DNA of 64,000 nt from CAIVAT01 sp038212325 (GTDB taxonomy: Bacteria; Bacteroidota; Bacteroidia; Bacteroidales; FEN-979): positions 1 to 64,000 of the forward strand of contig JBBQUQ010000004.1 in the NCBI GenBank assembly GCA_038212325.1, read 5' to 3'. The translations under genes were made by a program, and so were the position numbers. Under the pieces are notes generated by a model. It worked only from the letters and a program-made list of their open reading frames with translations, was not told the origin of the DNA and made no database searches. Positions 34,656-42,920 of the stretch are shown here, piece by piece. Position 1 is the stretch's first letter. Every line of letters starts with the position of its first letter.

Positions 34656-34765
34656 CTATTTTTCATGCTTCAAATCGCATTTGATCTGAAGATTTTATAG
34701 TACCTGGCGCGAAATGTAACGGGAATAATCAACGATGCTGGGCTGGTACGTTTGATGCATCAGAA

Positions 34766-35545
34766 TTATTCCAGTTCAACAATCACCGACTGGTCCATCT
34801 TCAAGCCCAGCAGGCTGCTCGCTTTGCCTTCGCGGATGGCGATTTCAAGATACCCGCTGCTGGAGAACAGCGCCAGCATGACGCCCGGGCTCACATCCTT
34901 GTAAGATTTGCTGATTTGGCTGATGCTGTAATTCGCCGTTCGGAACGTAATCGCAAATTTACGGTTCCTGACAATGGAGTTGAACAGCGCCTCGGTGATG
35001 TTGACAAAAGCATTCTCATAATTGTCGACGTAGATGACCTTCCCCTTGATCATATCGCCCTGTATAACAGGCTGAAAGGCCATTTTCTGTAGAAGACCGT
35101 CCTTGGGGTGGCCAAGTTCGTCAAGGGGTTTGCCACCAGCTATGTGACAGGCCACCTTCACGAAAACATCACGAGAAGGAAAGGTGAAATAATCGCTGTC
35201 CTGGATAATGTCAATCTCGATGATCTTAGCAGGCAAGTCATCGAATATCAATGAAAAGATCCCGTTATCCGCACCGATGAAATAATGGCCGTGATGGTAT
35301 ACCAGCGTATGCGGTGTCTCAATGGCTGCATCGGTATTGATAGCCAGGATATGGACCGTTCCTTCGGGGAAATTCGGATAAAAATTACGTACGATAAAAG
35401 CAGCCTGGTTCAAGTCGAATGCAGGGATGGTATGCGATATGTCAACGATTTGCACATCGGGCAGCAACCGCAGCAGCGCCCCCTTGACCGCCCCGGCATA
35501 GTGATCTTTAAGCCCCCAATCGCTTGTCAGTGTAATTATTGCCAT
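34766..35545 (-). CDS. SAM hydroxide adenosyltransferase (DUF62 family)
   Basis: This 259-residue protein begins IITLTSDWGLKDHYAGAVKG and has VDISHTIPAFDLNQAAFI plus the IGADNGIFS motif. These mark the SAM-dependent chlorinase/fluorinase/hydroxide adenosyltransferase family (DUF62). Generic members hydrolyse S-adenosylmethionine to adenosine and methionine with an Asp-Arg-His-activated water. The halogenase-specific insertion of the fluorinase is not evident, so SAM hydrolysis is the likely activity. It is divergent from phoH with interleaved promoter boxes between the two starts. Confidence 0.85.
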   Translation of the reverse strand: MAIITLTSDWGLKDHYAGAVKGALLRLLPDVQIVDISHTIPAFDLNQAAFIVRNFYPNFPEGTVHILAINTDAAIETPHTLVYHHGHYFIGADNGIFSLIFDDLPAKIIEIDIIQDSDYFTFPSRDVFVKVACHIAGGKPLDELGHPKDGLLQKMAFQPVIQGDMIKGKVIYVDNYENAFVNITEALFNSIVRNRKFAITFRTANYSISQISKSYKDVSPGVMLALFSSSGYLEIAIREGKASSLLGLKMDQSVIVELE

Positions 35546-35556
35546 GGAAATATTTG

Positions 35557-35564
35557 TACATTTG
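35557..35564 (+). promoter_or_regulatory. Putative -7 promoter box for phoH
   Basis: TACATTTG matches TAnnTTTG on the plus strand and lies 24 bp before the phoH ATG at 35589. This supports that start over the upstream in-frame ATG at 35544, which would lie before the box. Confidence 0.55.
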
Positions 35565-35570
35565 CGTATT

Positions 35571-35578
35571 CAAAGGTA
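35571..35578 (-). promoter_or_regulatory. Putative -7 promoter box for the DUF62 gene
   Basis: On the minus strand this reads TACCTTTG, matching TAnnTTTG, 25 bp before the DUF62 gene start (35545). It sits only 6 bp from the oppositely oriented phoH box, so the two promoters interlock. Confidence 0.5.
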
Positions 35579-35588
35579 TAAATATTTC

Positions 35589-36539
35589 ATGAGTGAGAAA
35601 CTAATAAACATCGAATCCGTTCATCCGCTGGATATTTTTGGCCCCAATGACCAGAACCTGGAAATGGTCCGTAATGCCTTCCCAAAACTTAAGATTATTT
35701 CGCGGGATAACTACGTCAAAGCCTACGGAGAAGAGTCGGACCTGCTTGAATTTGAATTAAAATTCACCTCCCTCCTGCTCCATTTTGAAAAGTTTGGCCG
35801 GCTGACAAAGACTGACATCGGCTTGTTGCTGAACCCCGAGTCAAATGGCCAGGCTGCGGCAACCGAAGGCCAGAATGATGTGCTGGTTCATGGCAAGAAC
35901 GGCATGCTCATCAGGGCCCGAACAGCCAACCAGCGCAAACTTGTCGACAGCAGTCTTAAAAACGACCTGGTTTTTGCCATCGGGCCTGCAGGCACCGGCA
36001 AAACCTACACTGCGGTTGCCATGGCAGTAAGGGCGCTAAAAAACAAAGAGATACAGCGGATCATCCTCACCCGGCCGGCCGTAGAGGCAGGCGAGAACCT
36101 GGGTTTTCTGCCGGGCGACCTGAAGGAGAAGCTCGACCCGTACATGCAGCCCCTGTACGACGCGTTGGGCGACATGCTGCCAACACAAAAACTCCTGCAA
36201 TATATCGAAGAGCGCGTGATCGAAATAGCCCCGCTGGCCTTCATGCGCGGACGGACCCTCAACAACGCCTTTGCCATTCTCGACGAAGCCCAGAACACCA
36301 CCCCAAGCCAGCTCAAGATGTTTCTCACCCGCATGGGCGCTTCTGCAAAATTCATCGTAACAGGCGACATCACCCAGATCGATCTGCCTAAAAACCAGGT
36401 GAGCGGACTGGTGCACTCTCAAAAAATTCTGAACAATATCCCCGGAATTGACTTTGTTTACCTCGACCGTTCCGACATCATCCGGCATAAGCTCGTTAGC
36501 AGGATCATTGATGCGTATGGGAATGAGGAAGGGAAATAG
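35589..36539 (+). CDS. phoH: PhoH family ATPase
   Basis: ATG 35589 gives 316 residues, the normal PhoH-like length. The earlier in-frame ATG at 35544 overlaps the divergent gene and precedes the promoter box. The ATPase core has Walker A GPAGTGKTYTAVAMA, the LTRPAVEAGENLGFLPGD motif, Walker B FAILDEAQNTTP and VTGDITQIDLP. An N-terminal domain precedes the ATPase. PhoH-like (PhoL) proteins are RNA-associated ATPases, often near ybeY, but here purC follows. An 8-bp repeat array lies between its stop and purC. Confidence 0.9.
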   Translation: MSEKLINIESVHPLDIFGPNDQNLEMVRNAFPKLKIISRDNYVKAYGEESDLLEFELKFTSLLLHFEKFGRLTKTDIGLLLNPESNGQAAATEGQNDVLVHGKNGMLIRARTANQRKLVDSSLKNDLVFAIGPAGTGKTYTAVAMAVRALKNKEIQRIILTRPAVEAGENLGFLPGDLKEKLDPYMQPLYDALGDMLPTQKLLQYIEERVIEIAPLAFMRGRTLNNAFAILDEAQNTTPSQLKMFLTRMGASAKFIVTGDITQIDLPKNQVSGLVHSQKILNNIPGIDFVYLDRSDIIRHKLVSRIIDAYGNEEGK

Positions 36540-36543
36540 GAAA

Positions 36544-36575
36544 ATGGTGAAATGGTGAAATGGTGAAATGGTGAA
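36544..36575 (+). repeat. 8-bp tandem repeat array (ATGGTGAA), copy 3
   Basis: Four perfect contiguous ATGGTGAA units fill most of the 48-bp spacer between the phoH stop and the purC ATG. Sequence and orientation match the arrays at 21173 and 45346. Confidence 0.9.
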
Positions 36576-36587
36576 AATAAAAAAAAT

Positions 36588-37592
36588 ATGACGAATGTAC
36601 TTCTTAAAAGCAGTTTCAGTTTCCCGGGGCAAAAGAGCCTTTACAAAGGAAAAGTGCGGGATGTGTACAATATCGGCGATGAGCTGCTGGTGATGGTTGC
36701 CAGTGACAGGATATCGGCTTTTGATGTTGTTTTGCCGCGGGGGATTCCCTTCAAGGGACAGGTGCTGAACCAGATCGCCGCCAGGTTCCTGGAGGCAACG
36801 GCCGACATCTGCCCCAATTGGATGATCGCCAGCCCCGATCCCAATGTGACCATCGGGCGCTTTTGCACGATCTACCCTGTTGAGATGATCATCCGCGGTT
36901 ACCTTACCGGGAGTTCATGGCGCACCTATCAAAAAGGCAGCCGCGAAATTTGTGGTGTGCCGGTGCCCGATGGCATGAAAGAGCACCAGCGGTTCCCCGA
37001 ACCCATCATCACGCCCACCACCAAAGCGGCCGAGGGCCACGACGAGGATATTACGGAGGCTGAACTCCTGGCGCAGGGATTGATCCCGGCAGCGGAATAT
37101 GACCTCATCAAGCAATACACCCGCGCCCTGTTCAACCGTGGCTCAGAGATGGCCGCTCAGAAGGGGCTGATTCTTGTTGACACCAAATATGAATTCGGGA
37201 AGGGGCCTGATGGAAAAATCTACCTCTGCGATGAGATCCACACGCCTGATTCATCCCGATATTTCTACCTCGACGGGTATGAACAGCGCCAGGCCGACGG
37301 GGAGCAGCAACGTCAGTTGTCGAAGGAATTCGTACGTGAATGGCTGATGGCCAATGGGTTCATGGGCAAAGAGGGGCAGCAAGTGCCGGAGATGAGCGAC
37401 ACCTGGATCATGGAGATATCCGATCGGTATATCGAGCTTTATGAAGGCATCACAGGAGAAAAATTCAACCGGTCGCAAACAGATAATATCCTTGCCAGGG
37501 TGGAAAAAAACATCCTGAACTGGCTGGAGGCCAGGAAGAGCCTAGCGGATTACGATGAATCGTTGAGCAGTTGTTGCAGTTCCGGAGATTAA
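36588..37592 (+). CDS. purC: Phosphoribosylaminoimidazole-succinocarboxamide synthase
   Basis: The 334-residue SAICAR synthetase has YKGKVRDVYNIGDELLV, ASDRISAFDVV and RGYLTGSSWRTYQ, the canonical ATP/CAIR-site motifs, and DEIHTPDSSRYF. It ligates aspartate to CAIR in purine synthesis. The length corresponds to the long bacterial/yeast-like form. The last 17 codons, low-complexity SLSSCCSSGD, overlap the 3' end of the convergent S1/P1 nuclease gene by 51 bp. No terminator is seen between the two genes. Confidence 0.95.
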   Translation: MTNVLLKSSFSFPGQKSLYKGKVRDVYNIGDELLVMVASDRISAFDVVLPRGIPFKGQVLNQIAARFLEATADICPNWMIASPDPNVTIGRFCTIYPVEMIIRGYLTGSSWRTYQKGSREICGVPVPDGMKEHQRFPEPIITPTTKAAEGHDEDITEAELLAQGLIPAAEYDLIKQYTRALFNRGSEMAAQKGLILVDTKYEFGKGPDGKIYLCDEIHTPDSSRYFYLDGYEQRQADGEQQRQLSKEFVREWLMANGFMGKEGQQVPEMSDTWIMEISDRYIELYEGITGEKFNRSQTDNILARVEKNILNWLEARKSLADYDESLSSCCSSGD

Positions 37593-38657
37593 TTTGCAAT
37601 AGTAGATACCGGGGGCATACCCCTTTACATCCCAGTCGATTTTATGATACCCTTCAGCCATGGTGCGGTTGAGCACGGTGTCTCTCAGGATTCCGGCATT
37701 ATCGTAGATCTGCAGGACGATTGGCGCTGTGTTTTGTGGAATTACGACCGGGAAACTGACAGTTTGCGAAACAGGGTTCGGAAAAACCGGCAGGAGCCGC
37801 GCATGATCGGGGTTATCCTGTTCGGCAATCGCGTTGGGATACATCATTGGGCTTCCCGCCTGCACCCAGGCTGTGTAAATCAGGCTGGCCAGCGATGCAG
37901 AGGCGTTCCGCATCAGCAATTTGGTAAAATCGCCAGTCTTCGCCCATAAGGCCTGGTAATAGGCATCTGAGCCCACGCCTCCGGCAAGATTTCGGGCATA
38001 GATATCGGCCAGCAGAACACTGTCAACATACGCATAATCAGCGTACAGATAATCAAATACATACTGACCTACCTCCGGGATGAATTGTGCCGGATCGGCA
38101 GGGTAAACAATCTGCGTTTCATATTTGGCCACCATGGTCGACTCGTACCGCGAATGAATATCGGTCTGTCCGGTGAACTGACCGTTATAGTTCCTCGTTA
38201 TGTGCAGGGGCATGTGCCCGTCGCCCACGTAGTGACCAAGGTCGGCAGCAAACATGGCCGACCTGTTCCAGTCGAGCCGCTGAAAACAGCTTCTCAGGGA
38301 GTCGAAGGTTGTCATGGCAGCCCACGGCAGCACCCCCTGGTCAATCACGAAGGCAACGCCGAACTCTGCCACAACGGAATCATAGGTTTGTGGGATGCGG
38401 CCGGTTTGCATGAAAACCGGGTAGTTGTCGATGTCGATGTAATGGCGGGGTTTCTCGTCGGGGTCCTGGTCTTTACGGTAGTCGGCATCCGAGGCGTGGG
38501 ACATCACATAGTTGGTCCAGGTTGGTTTCAGGAACGACATTTCGGCCGGCAGGCAGGCGGCCATGTTCTGGCTTATCTTCCGGTGCCCCTTCGATCCCCA
38601 GCTTGAAAGCCCGAGGCAAAGTAAAATCAGTGAAACAGTGTATAGGGTATTTTTCAT
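37542..38657 (-). CDS. Secreted S1/P1-type nuclease with T9SS C-terminal domain
   Basis: The 371-residue protein has a signal peptide whose predicted cleavage after LSS would leave Trp (WGSKGHRKI) as the first mature residue. In S1/P1 nucleases that N-terminal Trp coordinates zinc. Further ligand-like motifs are HASDADY, HYIDID, DLGHYVGDGHMPLHI and DIHSRYE. About 85 C-terminal residues form a T9SS domain (FPNPVSQTVSF, GIYYCKLISG). It is therefore an exported zinc nuclease, probably for DNA/RNA scavenging. Its start overlaps the stop of the transglutaminase-like gene by 4 bp. Confidence 0.85.
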   Translation of the reverse strand: MKNTLYTVSLILLCLGLSSWGSKGHRKISQNMAACLPAEMSFLKPTWTNYVMSHASDADYRKDQDPDEKPRHYIDIDNYPVFMQTGRIPQTYDSVVAEFGVAFVIDQGVLPWAAMTTFDSLRSCFQRLDWNRSAMFAADLGHYVGDGHMPLHITRNYNGQFTGQTDIHSRYESTMVAKYETQIVYPADPAQFIPEVGQYVFDYLYADYAYVDSVLLADIYARNLAGGVGSDAYYQALWAKTGDFTKLLMRNASASLASLIYTAWVQAGSPMMYPNAIAEQDNPDHARLLPVFPNPVSQTVSFPVVIPQNTAPIVLQIYDNAGILRDTVLNRTMAEGYHKIDWDVKGYAPGIYYCKLISGTATTAQRFIVIR

Positions 38658-39523
38658 TCGAACGCAGTTAAGAGGGTTTCTAAATCTTCAATTTTTTCGG
38701 TATCGCCAGTTTTTTGGTACGAGAATATCAGGTTGTTGATCAACCGCCGGATGATGTCGGGATTGCTGCAGGGTGTAAAGAACGACTTTTCCGGTTTGAT
38801 TTTCATCTGCCCGATGAACAATTCTATTTCACGCCGTGTAAACACGGCTCCCTGGTTAAAAGGATTGATGTAAAAAAACACATCATGCTCCCCGGGATTC
38901 TCAATCACAGTGCCGGTGAGGTAAGCCAGGATAAAATGCTGCGGCAGGTTTACACCATATACCGGCAGCCCCAGTTTTTGCGCCAGGATGATAAAAAGCA
39001 TCCCCAGGGATAAAGGGCTCCCCTTCTTGCTTTCAAACAGCGTGTTGATGTAGCTGTTCTGAGGCGCGGCCAGGTCGCTCTTGTTTCCGTCGAAATGATG
39101 GATATCAAACAGTATATGATTCAACACTTTAATATTTTCAAGGGCTGTCAGGTTTTCATGAAGCTCTATCCATATGTCCATCTTCAGCTGCTCGACCCTG
39201 ATAATGACCTCTTTCTCATCCAGCTCCGGGTACCCGATTTTGGTTACCAGGATGAATCCATTCAGCAAATCGGAGGAGCCGGTATTCAGCCAGTTTGAAA
39301 ATTCTTGCGCGAGGTCATCCCGTTTCAATGTTCTGACGAGGGCCTGGATGCGCTCCTGCAGAGTAGTGTTGAACGTATTTTCGAGGGCCTGTTGCAAGGG
39401 TTCGATGGCATCCATTCCCTGCAACAATACCTGTTCGCGGATCAGGTCGTATGCCGTTTCATCCGGTTCATCCAACAGGTTGATCAGGGCAGCCAGGGTG
39501 GTATTTTCGGGGGGTCGGGTCAT
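38654..39523 (-). CDS. Transglutaminase-like protein (SirB1 type)
   Basis: I choose ATG 39523 (289 aa, starting MTRPPENTT). It overlaps the udp stop as ATGA (39520-39523), whereas the ATG at 39541 would overlap by 22 bp. The middle region has KGSPLSLGMLFIILAQKLGLPVYGVNLPQHF, the signature of SirB1-type transglutaminase-core proteins. However, the position expected for catalytic Cys is Ser/Leu (PLSLGML), as in other SirB1 relatives, so a protease or transglutaminase activity is doubtful. The C-terminal part is helical and TPR-like. It is coupled to udp upstream and the S1/P1 nuclease downstream by 4-bp overlaps. Confidence 0.75.
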   Translation of the reverse strand: MTRPPENTTLAALINLLDEPDETAYDLIREQVLLQGMDAIEPLQQALENTFNTTLQERIQALVRTLKRDDLAQEFSNWLNTGSSDLLNGFILVTKIGYPELDEKEVIIRVEQLKMDIWIELHENLTALENIKVLNHILFDIHHFDGNKSDLAAPQNSYINTLFESKKGSPLSLGMLFIILAQKLGLPVYGVNLPQHFILAYLTGTVIENPGEHDVFFYINPFNQGAVFTRREIELFIGQMKIKPEKSFFTPCSNPDIIRRLINNLIFSYQKTGDTEKIEDLETLLTAFE

Positions 39524-40398
39524 GGTTGATGGGTAATGCAATCCAACACCATGGCAATCAGTTTGTTTACCGCGGTTTTATGGTCAGGGTTGTAATCGCC
39601 GGTTGCACGGTTGGCAATGACGGCGCATATGGTAACGGTTTCATGTCCCATCAGTTTGCCAAGACCGTATATTGCGGAGGTCTCCATCTCGAAATTAACG
39701 ATGCGGTGCCCGTCGTGCCTGAAATTCCGGAGTTTCGTGACCATGTCGGGGTCGGTGAGCGGAAGCCGCAGGAAGCGGCCCTGGGGACCGTAAAACCCGG
39801 GTGCCGTAACCGTGATGCCCGCCACAGATCCCGGCCTGAGCAACTCGACCAGACGGTCGGAGCCTTTGATAAAGTAGGGCTTCGACAACTCATTCGGCCA
39901 GTTCGCGTATGCCGCGAATGCATCGGTAAGTTCGTGGTCGATGATCGCCTGTGCTCCTTTATAAAAATAGAGCAGGTTATCCAGGCCGGCGGCATGGGTC
40001 GACAATGCGAAACTGTCGACCGGCACATCGGGCTGAATAGCGCCTGAGGTTCCCAGGCGTATGATGGTCAGAGATCGGTGAACCGGCTTCTGGCTCCTGG
40101 TCTGCAGGTCGAAATTGGCCAGTGCATCCAGTTCATGCATCACGATGTCACAATTGTCGGTACCGATCCCGGTCGACAGGGCGGTGATCCGCTTTCCCTG
40201 GTAATATCCTGTTTGCGAAACAAATTCGCGGTTGGAGGCGCGATGGTCGATCCCGGTGAAATGTTCGGAAATATCGAAAACCCGTTGCGGATCACCAACA
40301 ACGATCACTGTATCGGCAAGGTCTTCGGGCTTCATGCATATATGGTAAACACTGCCATTGTTGTTTACGATAAGATCCGGAGCTGCGAGTGAAGGCAT
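39520..40398 (-). CDS. udp: Uridine phosphorylase-like nucleoside phosphorylase
   Basis: This 292-residue protein belongs to the NP-I nucleoside phosphorylases: VVGDPQRVFD and STGIGTDNCDIVMHEL, then RLGTSGAIQ for phosphate binding and NFEMETSAIYGL for ribose. Uridine is the most likely substrate from overall resemblance, but other nucleosides are possible. It leads a coupled minus-strand set (udp, transglutaminase-like, S1/P1 nuclease). Nucleic acid breakdown outside the cell and nucleoside salvage inside would fit together. A TACCTTTG promoter box lies 12 bp before the start. Confidence 0.85.
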   Translation of the reverse strand: MPSLAAPDLIVNNNGSVYHICMKPEDLADTVIVVGDPQRVFDISEHFTGIDHRASNREFVSQTGYYQGKRITALSTGIGTDNCDIVMHELDALANFDLQTRSQKPVHRSLTIIRLGTSGAIQPDVPVDSFALSTHAAGLDNLLYFYKGAQAIIDHELTDAFAAYANWPNELSKPYFIKGSDRLVELLRPGSVAGITVTAPGFYGPQGRFLRLPLTDPDMVTKLRNFRHDGHRIVNFEMETSAIYGLGKLMGHETVTICAVIANRATGDYNPDHKTAVNKLIAMVLDCITHQP

Positions 40399-40410
40399 GA
40401 TTTTTTTTTA

Positions 40411-40418
40411 CAAAGGTA
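40411..40418 (-). promoter_or_regulatory. Putative -7 promoter box for udp
   Basis: On the minus strand this reads TACCTTTG, followed by TAAAAAAAAA and the udp ATG 12 bp downstream. Confidence 0.5.
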
Positions 40419-40484
40419 ACAAATAAGGCAATCCGTCGGGGATGTACCCCTCCATAACCAATAACCTTGCAACGCCATTTTAAC

Positions 40485-40492
40485 TAACTTTG
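40485..40492 (+). promoter_or_regulatory. Putative -7 promoter box for cinA, near-leaderless
   Basis: TAACTTTG matches TAnnTTTG and ends only 4 bp before the cinA ATG (40497). If this is the promoter, the transcript would start at or just after the ATG, giving a leaderless or nearly leaderless mRNA. Confidence 0.45.
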
Positions 40493-40496
40493 CAGG

Positions 40497-41747
40497 ATGA
40501 ATGCAGAGATTATCAACATCGGCGACGAACTGCTGATCGGCCAGGTTGTCAACACCAATGCTGCCTGGATGGCGGAGCATTTGAATCTTTCGGGAATCAG
40601 GGTATTTCAGTTTACCGTGATCAGCGACTTGCGCAGCCACATTTTACAGGCGCTTGCCGACGCAGAAAAACGGGCAGAAATTATTTTGATCTCAGGCGGC
40701 ATCGGTCCCACAAAAGACGATATCACCAAGCACACCCTTTGCGAATATTTCAACACCCGCCTTGCATTCAATGAGGCGGCTTACCGCGATGTGGAGGCGA
40801 TGTTTGCCTGCCGCGGCTACCCGGTCACTGAACTCAACCGGCAACAGGCCGAACTCCCTGAAAGCTGCACCGGCATCCCCAATAAACTTGGAACAGCCCG
40901 GGGCATGTGGTTCGAGAAGGAGCGCCCTGGCGGGGGGAAGACAATTTTCGTATCCATGCCGGGCGTGCCGTTTGAGATGAAGGCCATGATGACCGAGCAT
41001 GTGATCCCGCTGTTGAAAGGAATTTTCAAGACCCCCTTCATTTATCATAAAACACTGCTGACGCAAGGAATCGGAGAATCATTCCTGGCAGCACAAATCG
41101 AATCGTGGGAGAATTCATTACCTGCAGGCATCAAGCTGGCATACCTTCCCCAGCCCGGCATCGTCAGGCTGCGTCTGACGGGCGAGGGGGCAAACGAGGG
41201 GATCCTGCGCCGGCAGGTTGATGCGGAAATTTTGAAATTGCAGGCACTGATCCCCGACTACTTTTTCGGGTATGACAATGAAACCCTTGAGATGATCGTC
41301 GGGCGACTCCTGAAAGAGAAACAGGCCACCCTCGCCACCGCCGAAAGCTGCACCGGAGGCGCCATCGCACAGATGATCACCTCGGTGCCAGGAAGTTCGG
41401 CATATTATAAAGGATCGGTCGTCGCCTATGCCAACTCCATCAAAGAGCATGTTCTGGGGGTGCGCGCTGAGAGCATCGAAAAATATGGCGCGGTAAGCAA
41501 ACAGGTAGTCACTGAAATGGCTATTTCGCTGCAGTCGAGATTCGATGCCGACTACGCAATCGCCACCTCGGGAATCGCCGGGCCTGATGGCGGATCCCCT
41601 GAAAAGCCAGTCGGAACAACATGGATTGCCATTGCCGCGCCGGATGAAGTTTTCGCGTCGCATTTTCTTTTCGGCGACAGTCGCGACCGAAACATACGCC
41701 GCACGGCGTTGCAGGCGTTGAGCATGTTGCGGAGGAAGTTGTTGTAG
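40497..41747 (+). CDS. cinA: CinA family protein, NMN deamidase-type
   Basis: The 416-residue protein has both CinA domains. The N-terminal molybdopterin-binding-like (COG1058) part has IINIGDELLIGQVVNTN and SGGIGPTKDD. The C-terminal amidohydrolase part (about 255-416) has LATAESCTGGAIAQMITSVPG and SGIAGPDGGSPEKPVGT. By family it acts on pyridine nucleotide breakdown products (ADP-ribose pyrophosphatase and nicotinamide mononucleotide deamidation). It is divergent from udp and followed by GC-rich repeats. Confidence 0.92.
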   Translation: MNAEIINIGDELLIGQVVNTNAAWMAEHLNLSGIRVFQFTVISDLRSHILQALADAEKRAEIILISGGIGPTKDDITKHTLCEYFNTRLAFNEAAYRDVEAMFACRGYPVTELNRQQAELPESCTGIPNKLGTARGMWFEKERPGGGKTIFVSMPGVPFEMKAMMTEHVIPLLKGIFKTPFIYHKTLLTQGIGESFLAAQIESWENSLPAGIKLAYLPQPGIVRLRLTGEGANEGILRRQVDAEILKLQALIPDYFFGYDNETLEMIVGRLLKEKQATLATAESCTGGAIAQMITSVPGSSAYYKGSVVAYANSIKEHVLGVRAESIEKYGAVSKQVVTEMAISLQSRFDADYAIATSGIAGPDGGSPEKPVGTTWIAIAAPDEVFASHFLFGDSRDRNIRRTALQALSMLRRKLL

Positions 41748-41749
41748 GG

Positions 41750-41805
41750 TCACGCGTCGCAGGCGCGCGCCAATCCGATCACGCGTCGCAGACACGCGCC
41801 CATTA
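41750..41805. repeat. GC-rich tandem repeat (CACGCGTC...GCGCGCCAA type), locus 1
   Basis: Two copies lie directly after the cinA stop: TCACGCGTCGCAGGCGCGCG... from 41750 and TCACGCGTCGCAGACACGCG... from 41779, a 29-bp spacing. The core CACGCGTCnCAGnCGCGCGCCAA is found again, inverted, at 51471-51511. High GC and partial palindromes resemble REP-type elements. Confidence 0.7.
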
Positions 41806-41826
41806 AAATTGTTTTTCAGAAGATTC

Positions 41827-41857
41827 TTTGTGATTTAAAATAAAAGGTCTATCTTTG
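41827..41857 (+). promoter_or_regulatory. Full Bacteroidota promoter of rpmB
   Basis: TTTG at 41827-41830 and TATCTTTG at 41850-41857 are separated by 19 bp, matching the -33/-7 consensus (TTTG ... TAnnTTTG) of Bacteroidota primary-sigma promoters. The -7 box ends 37 bp before the rpmB ATG. Confidence 0.75.
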
Positions 41858-41894
41858 CACTCCATTTTGAAATACCATTCTAATAAGAATAGCC

Positions 41895-42134
41895 ATGGCA
41901 AGGATTTGTGAAATTACCGGAAAGATTGCAATCAAAGGGCATAAAGTCTCTCATTCCAATAAGAAATCAAAACGTTGGTTCAGTCCGAACATCCAAAGCA
42001 AGACATTTTTTGTAGAGGAGGAAAACCGCGAAATAAAATTAAAAGTATCTGCTGAAGGATTGCGTCACATGAACAAAAAAGGCGTTTATGTGTGCATCAA
42101 GGAAGCGCGGGAAAAAGGATACCTGACCAAGTAA
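41895..42134 (+). CDS. rpmB: Ribosomal protein bL28
   Basis: This 79-residue basic protein starts MARICEITGK and continues IKGHKVSHSNKKSKRWFSPNI, with LRHMNKKGVYV, the usual bL28 sequence. It is a large-subunit ribosomal protein. It has its own promoter and a strong terminator 15 bp after the stop, so it is monocistronic. In many Bacteroidota rpmG and a tiny DUF4295 gene follow rpmB, but they are not here. Confidence 0.97.
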   Translation: MARICEITGKIAIKGHKVSHSNKKSKRWFSPNIQSKTFFVEEENREIKLKVSAEGLRHMNKKGVYVCIKEAREKGYLTK

Positions 42135-42149
42135 GTATTTTTCATGGGT

Positions 42150-42184
42150 AAAAATGCTGTTACCGATGTAACAGCATTTTTTTT
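42150..42184 (+). terminator. Intrinsic terminator of rpmB
   Basis: A perfect 14-bp stem (AAAAATGCTGTTAC, 42150-42163, with 42168-42181) closes on a CGAT loop, and the right arm runs into a block of eight Ts (42177-42184). Confidence 0.93.
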
Positions 42185-42251
42185 GCCTTTAACCTAACAA
42201 AATAAGCCTGGCGATTTTACGTTATCATATCATATGAACAACTAGCCGAGA

Positions 42252-42911
42252 ATGAAAAAGAGCCTGTGGTATTTGGTTGCAACACTCATCTTCCTTCTTT
42301 CCGGTAATTTATTAAAGGCGCAGGATCTAAACGATGACATCAGCCTGATTCAATTCTCGGGCATGACCATCACCGCCGACAGCTTAAATCCGGTACCCTA
42401 CACAAAAATTCTCGACATCTCCAGCCATCGCGGAACAACGACAGATGTAAGCGGGTATTTCTCCTTTGTCGCTCATAAAAAGGATACCGTCGTATTCACG
42501 GCGGTCGGATTCAAGCCGGCCTCTTTCATCATCCCCGACACCATTACGAAACAAAGATATTCGCTCATTCAGTTGATGCGGGCCGACACCCTCACGCTGG
42601 CGGAGGCCATTATTTTTCCGTGGCCTACCCTCGAAGAATTCAAACGGGCATTCATTGAGTTAAAAATCCCGGACGACGACCTTGAGATTGCCCGTAAAAA
42701 CCTGCTTGCTGCCGACATCCGTATGATGGCCGAAAATTATCCCATGGATGCCTCCATGAACTATCGGAATTACATCGACAACCAGACAAGCAAGCTATAC
42801 TATTTCGGGCAGCAGCAGCCCATCAGCATTTTAAACCCTTTTGCATGGGCTAAATTCATCAAAGCCTGGAAAGAGGGAAAATTCAGGTCCCAGAAAGAAC
42901 GGCTGAAATAA
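42252..42911 (+). CDS. Secreted carboxypeptidase-regulatory-like domain protein
   Basis: The 219-residue protein has a signal peptide (KKSLWYLVATLIFLLSGNLLKAQ). A beta-sandwich unit follows at about 33-110, resembling the carboxypeptidase D regulatory-like domains of Bacteroidota outer-membrane systems (VPYTKILDISSHRGTTTDVSGYF, then FTAVGFKPASF). The C-terminal half is helical with no recognised motif. It ends 9 bp before the TonB receptor gene and likely shares its transcript, so a periplasmic or outer-membrane partner role is plausible. Function is unknown. Confidence 0.72.
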   Translation: MKKSLWYLVATLIFLLSGNLLKAQDLNDDISLIQFSGMTITADSLNPVPYTKILDISSHRGTTTDVSGYFSFVAHKKDTVVFTAVGFKPASFIIPDTITKQRYSLIQLMRADTLTLAEAIIFPWPTLEEFKRAFIELKIPDDDLEIARKNLLAADIRMMAENYPMDASMNYRNYIDNQTSKLYYFGQQQPISILNPFAWAKFIKAWKEGKFRSQKERLK

Positions 42912-42920
42912 CATCCTGCC

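Noticed and set aside
34766..35545. Fluorinase or chlorinase function for the DUF62 protein
   Set aside because: No halogenase-specific loop is evident, and most family members hydrolyse SAM.
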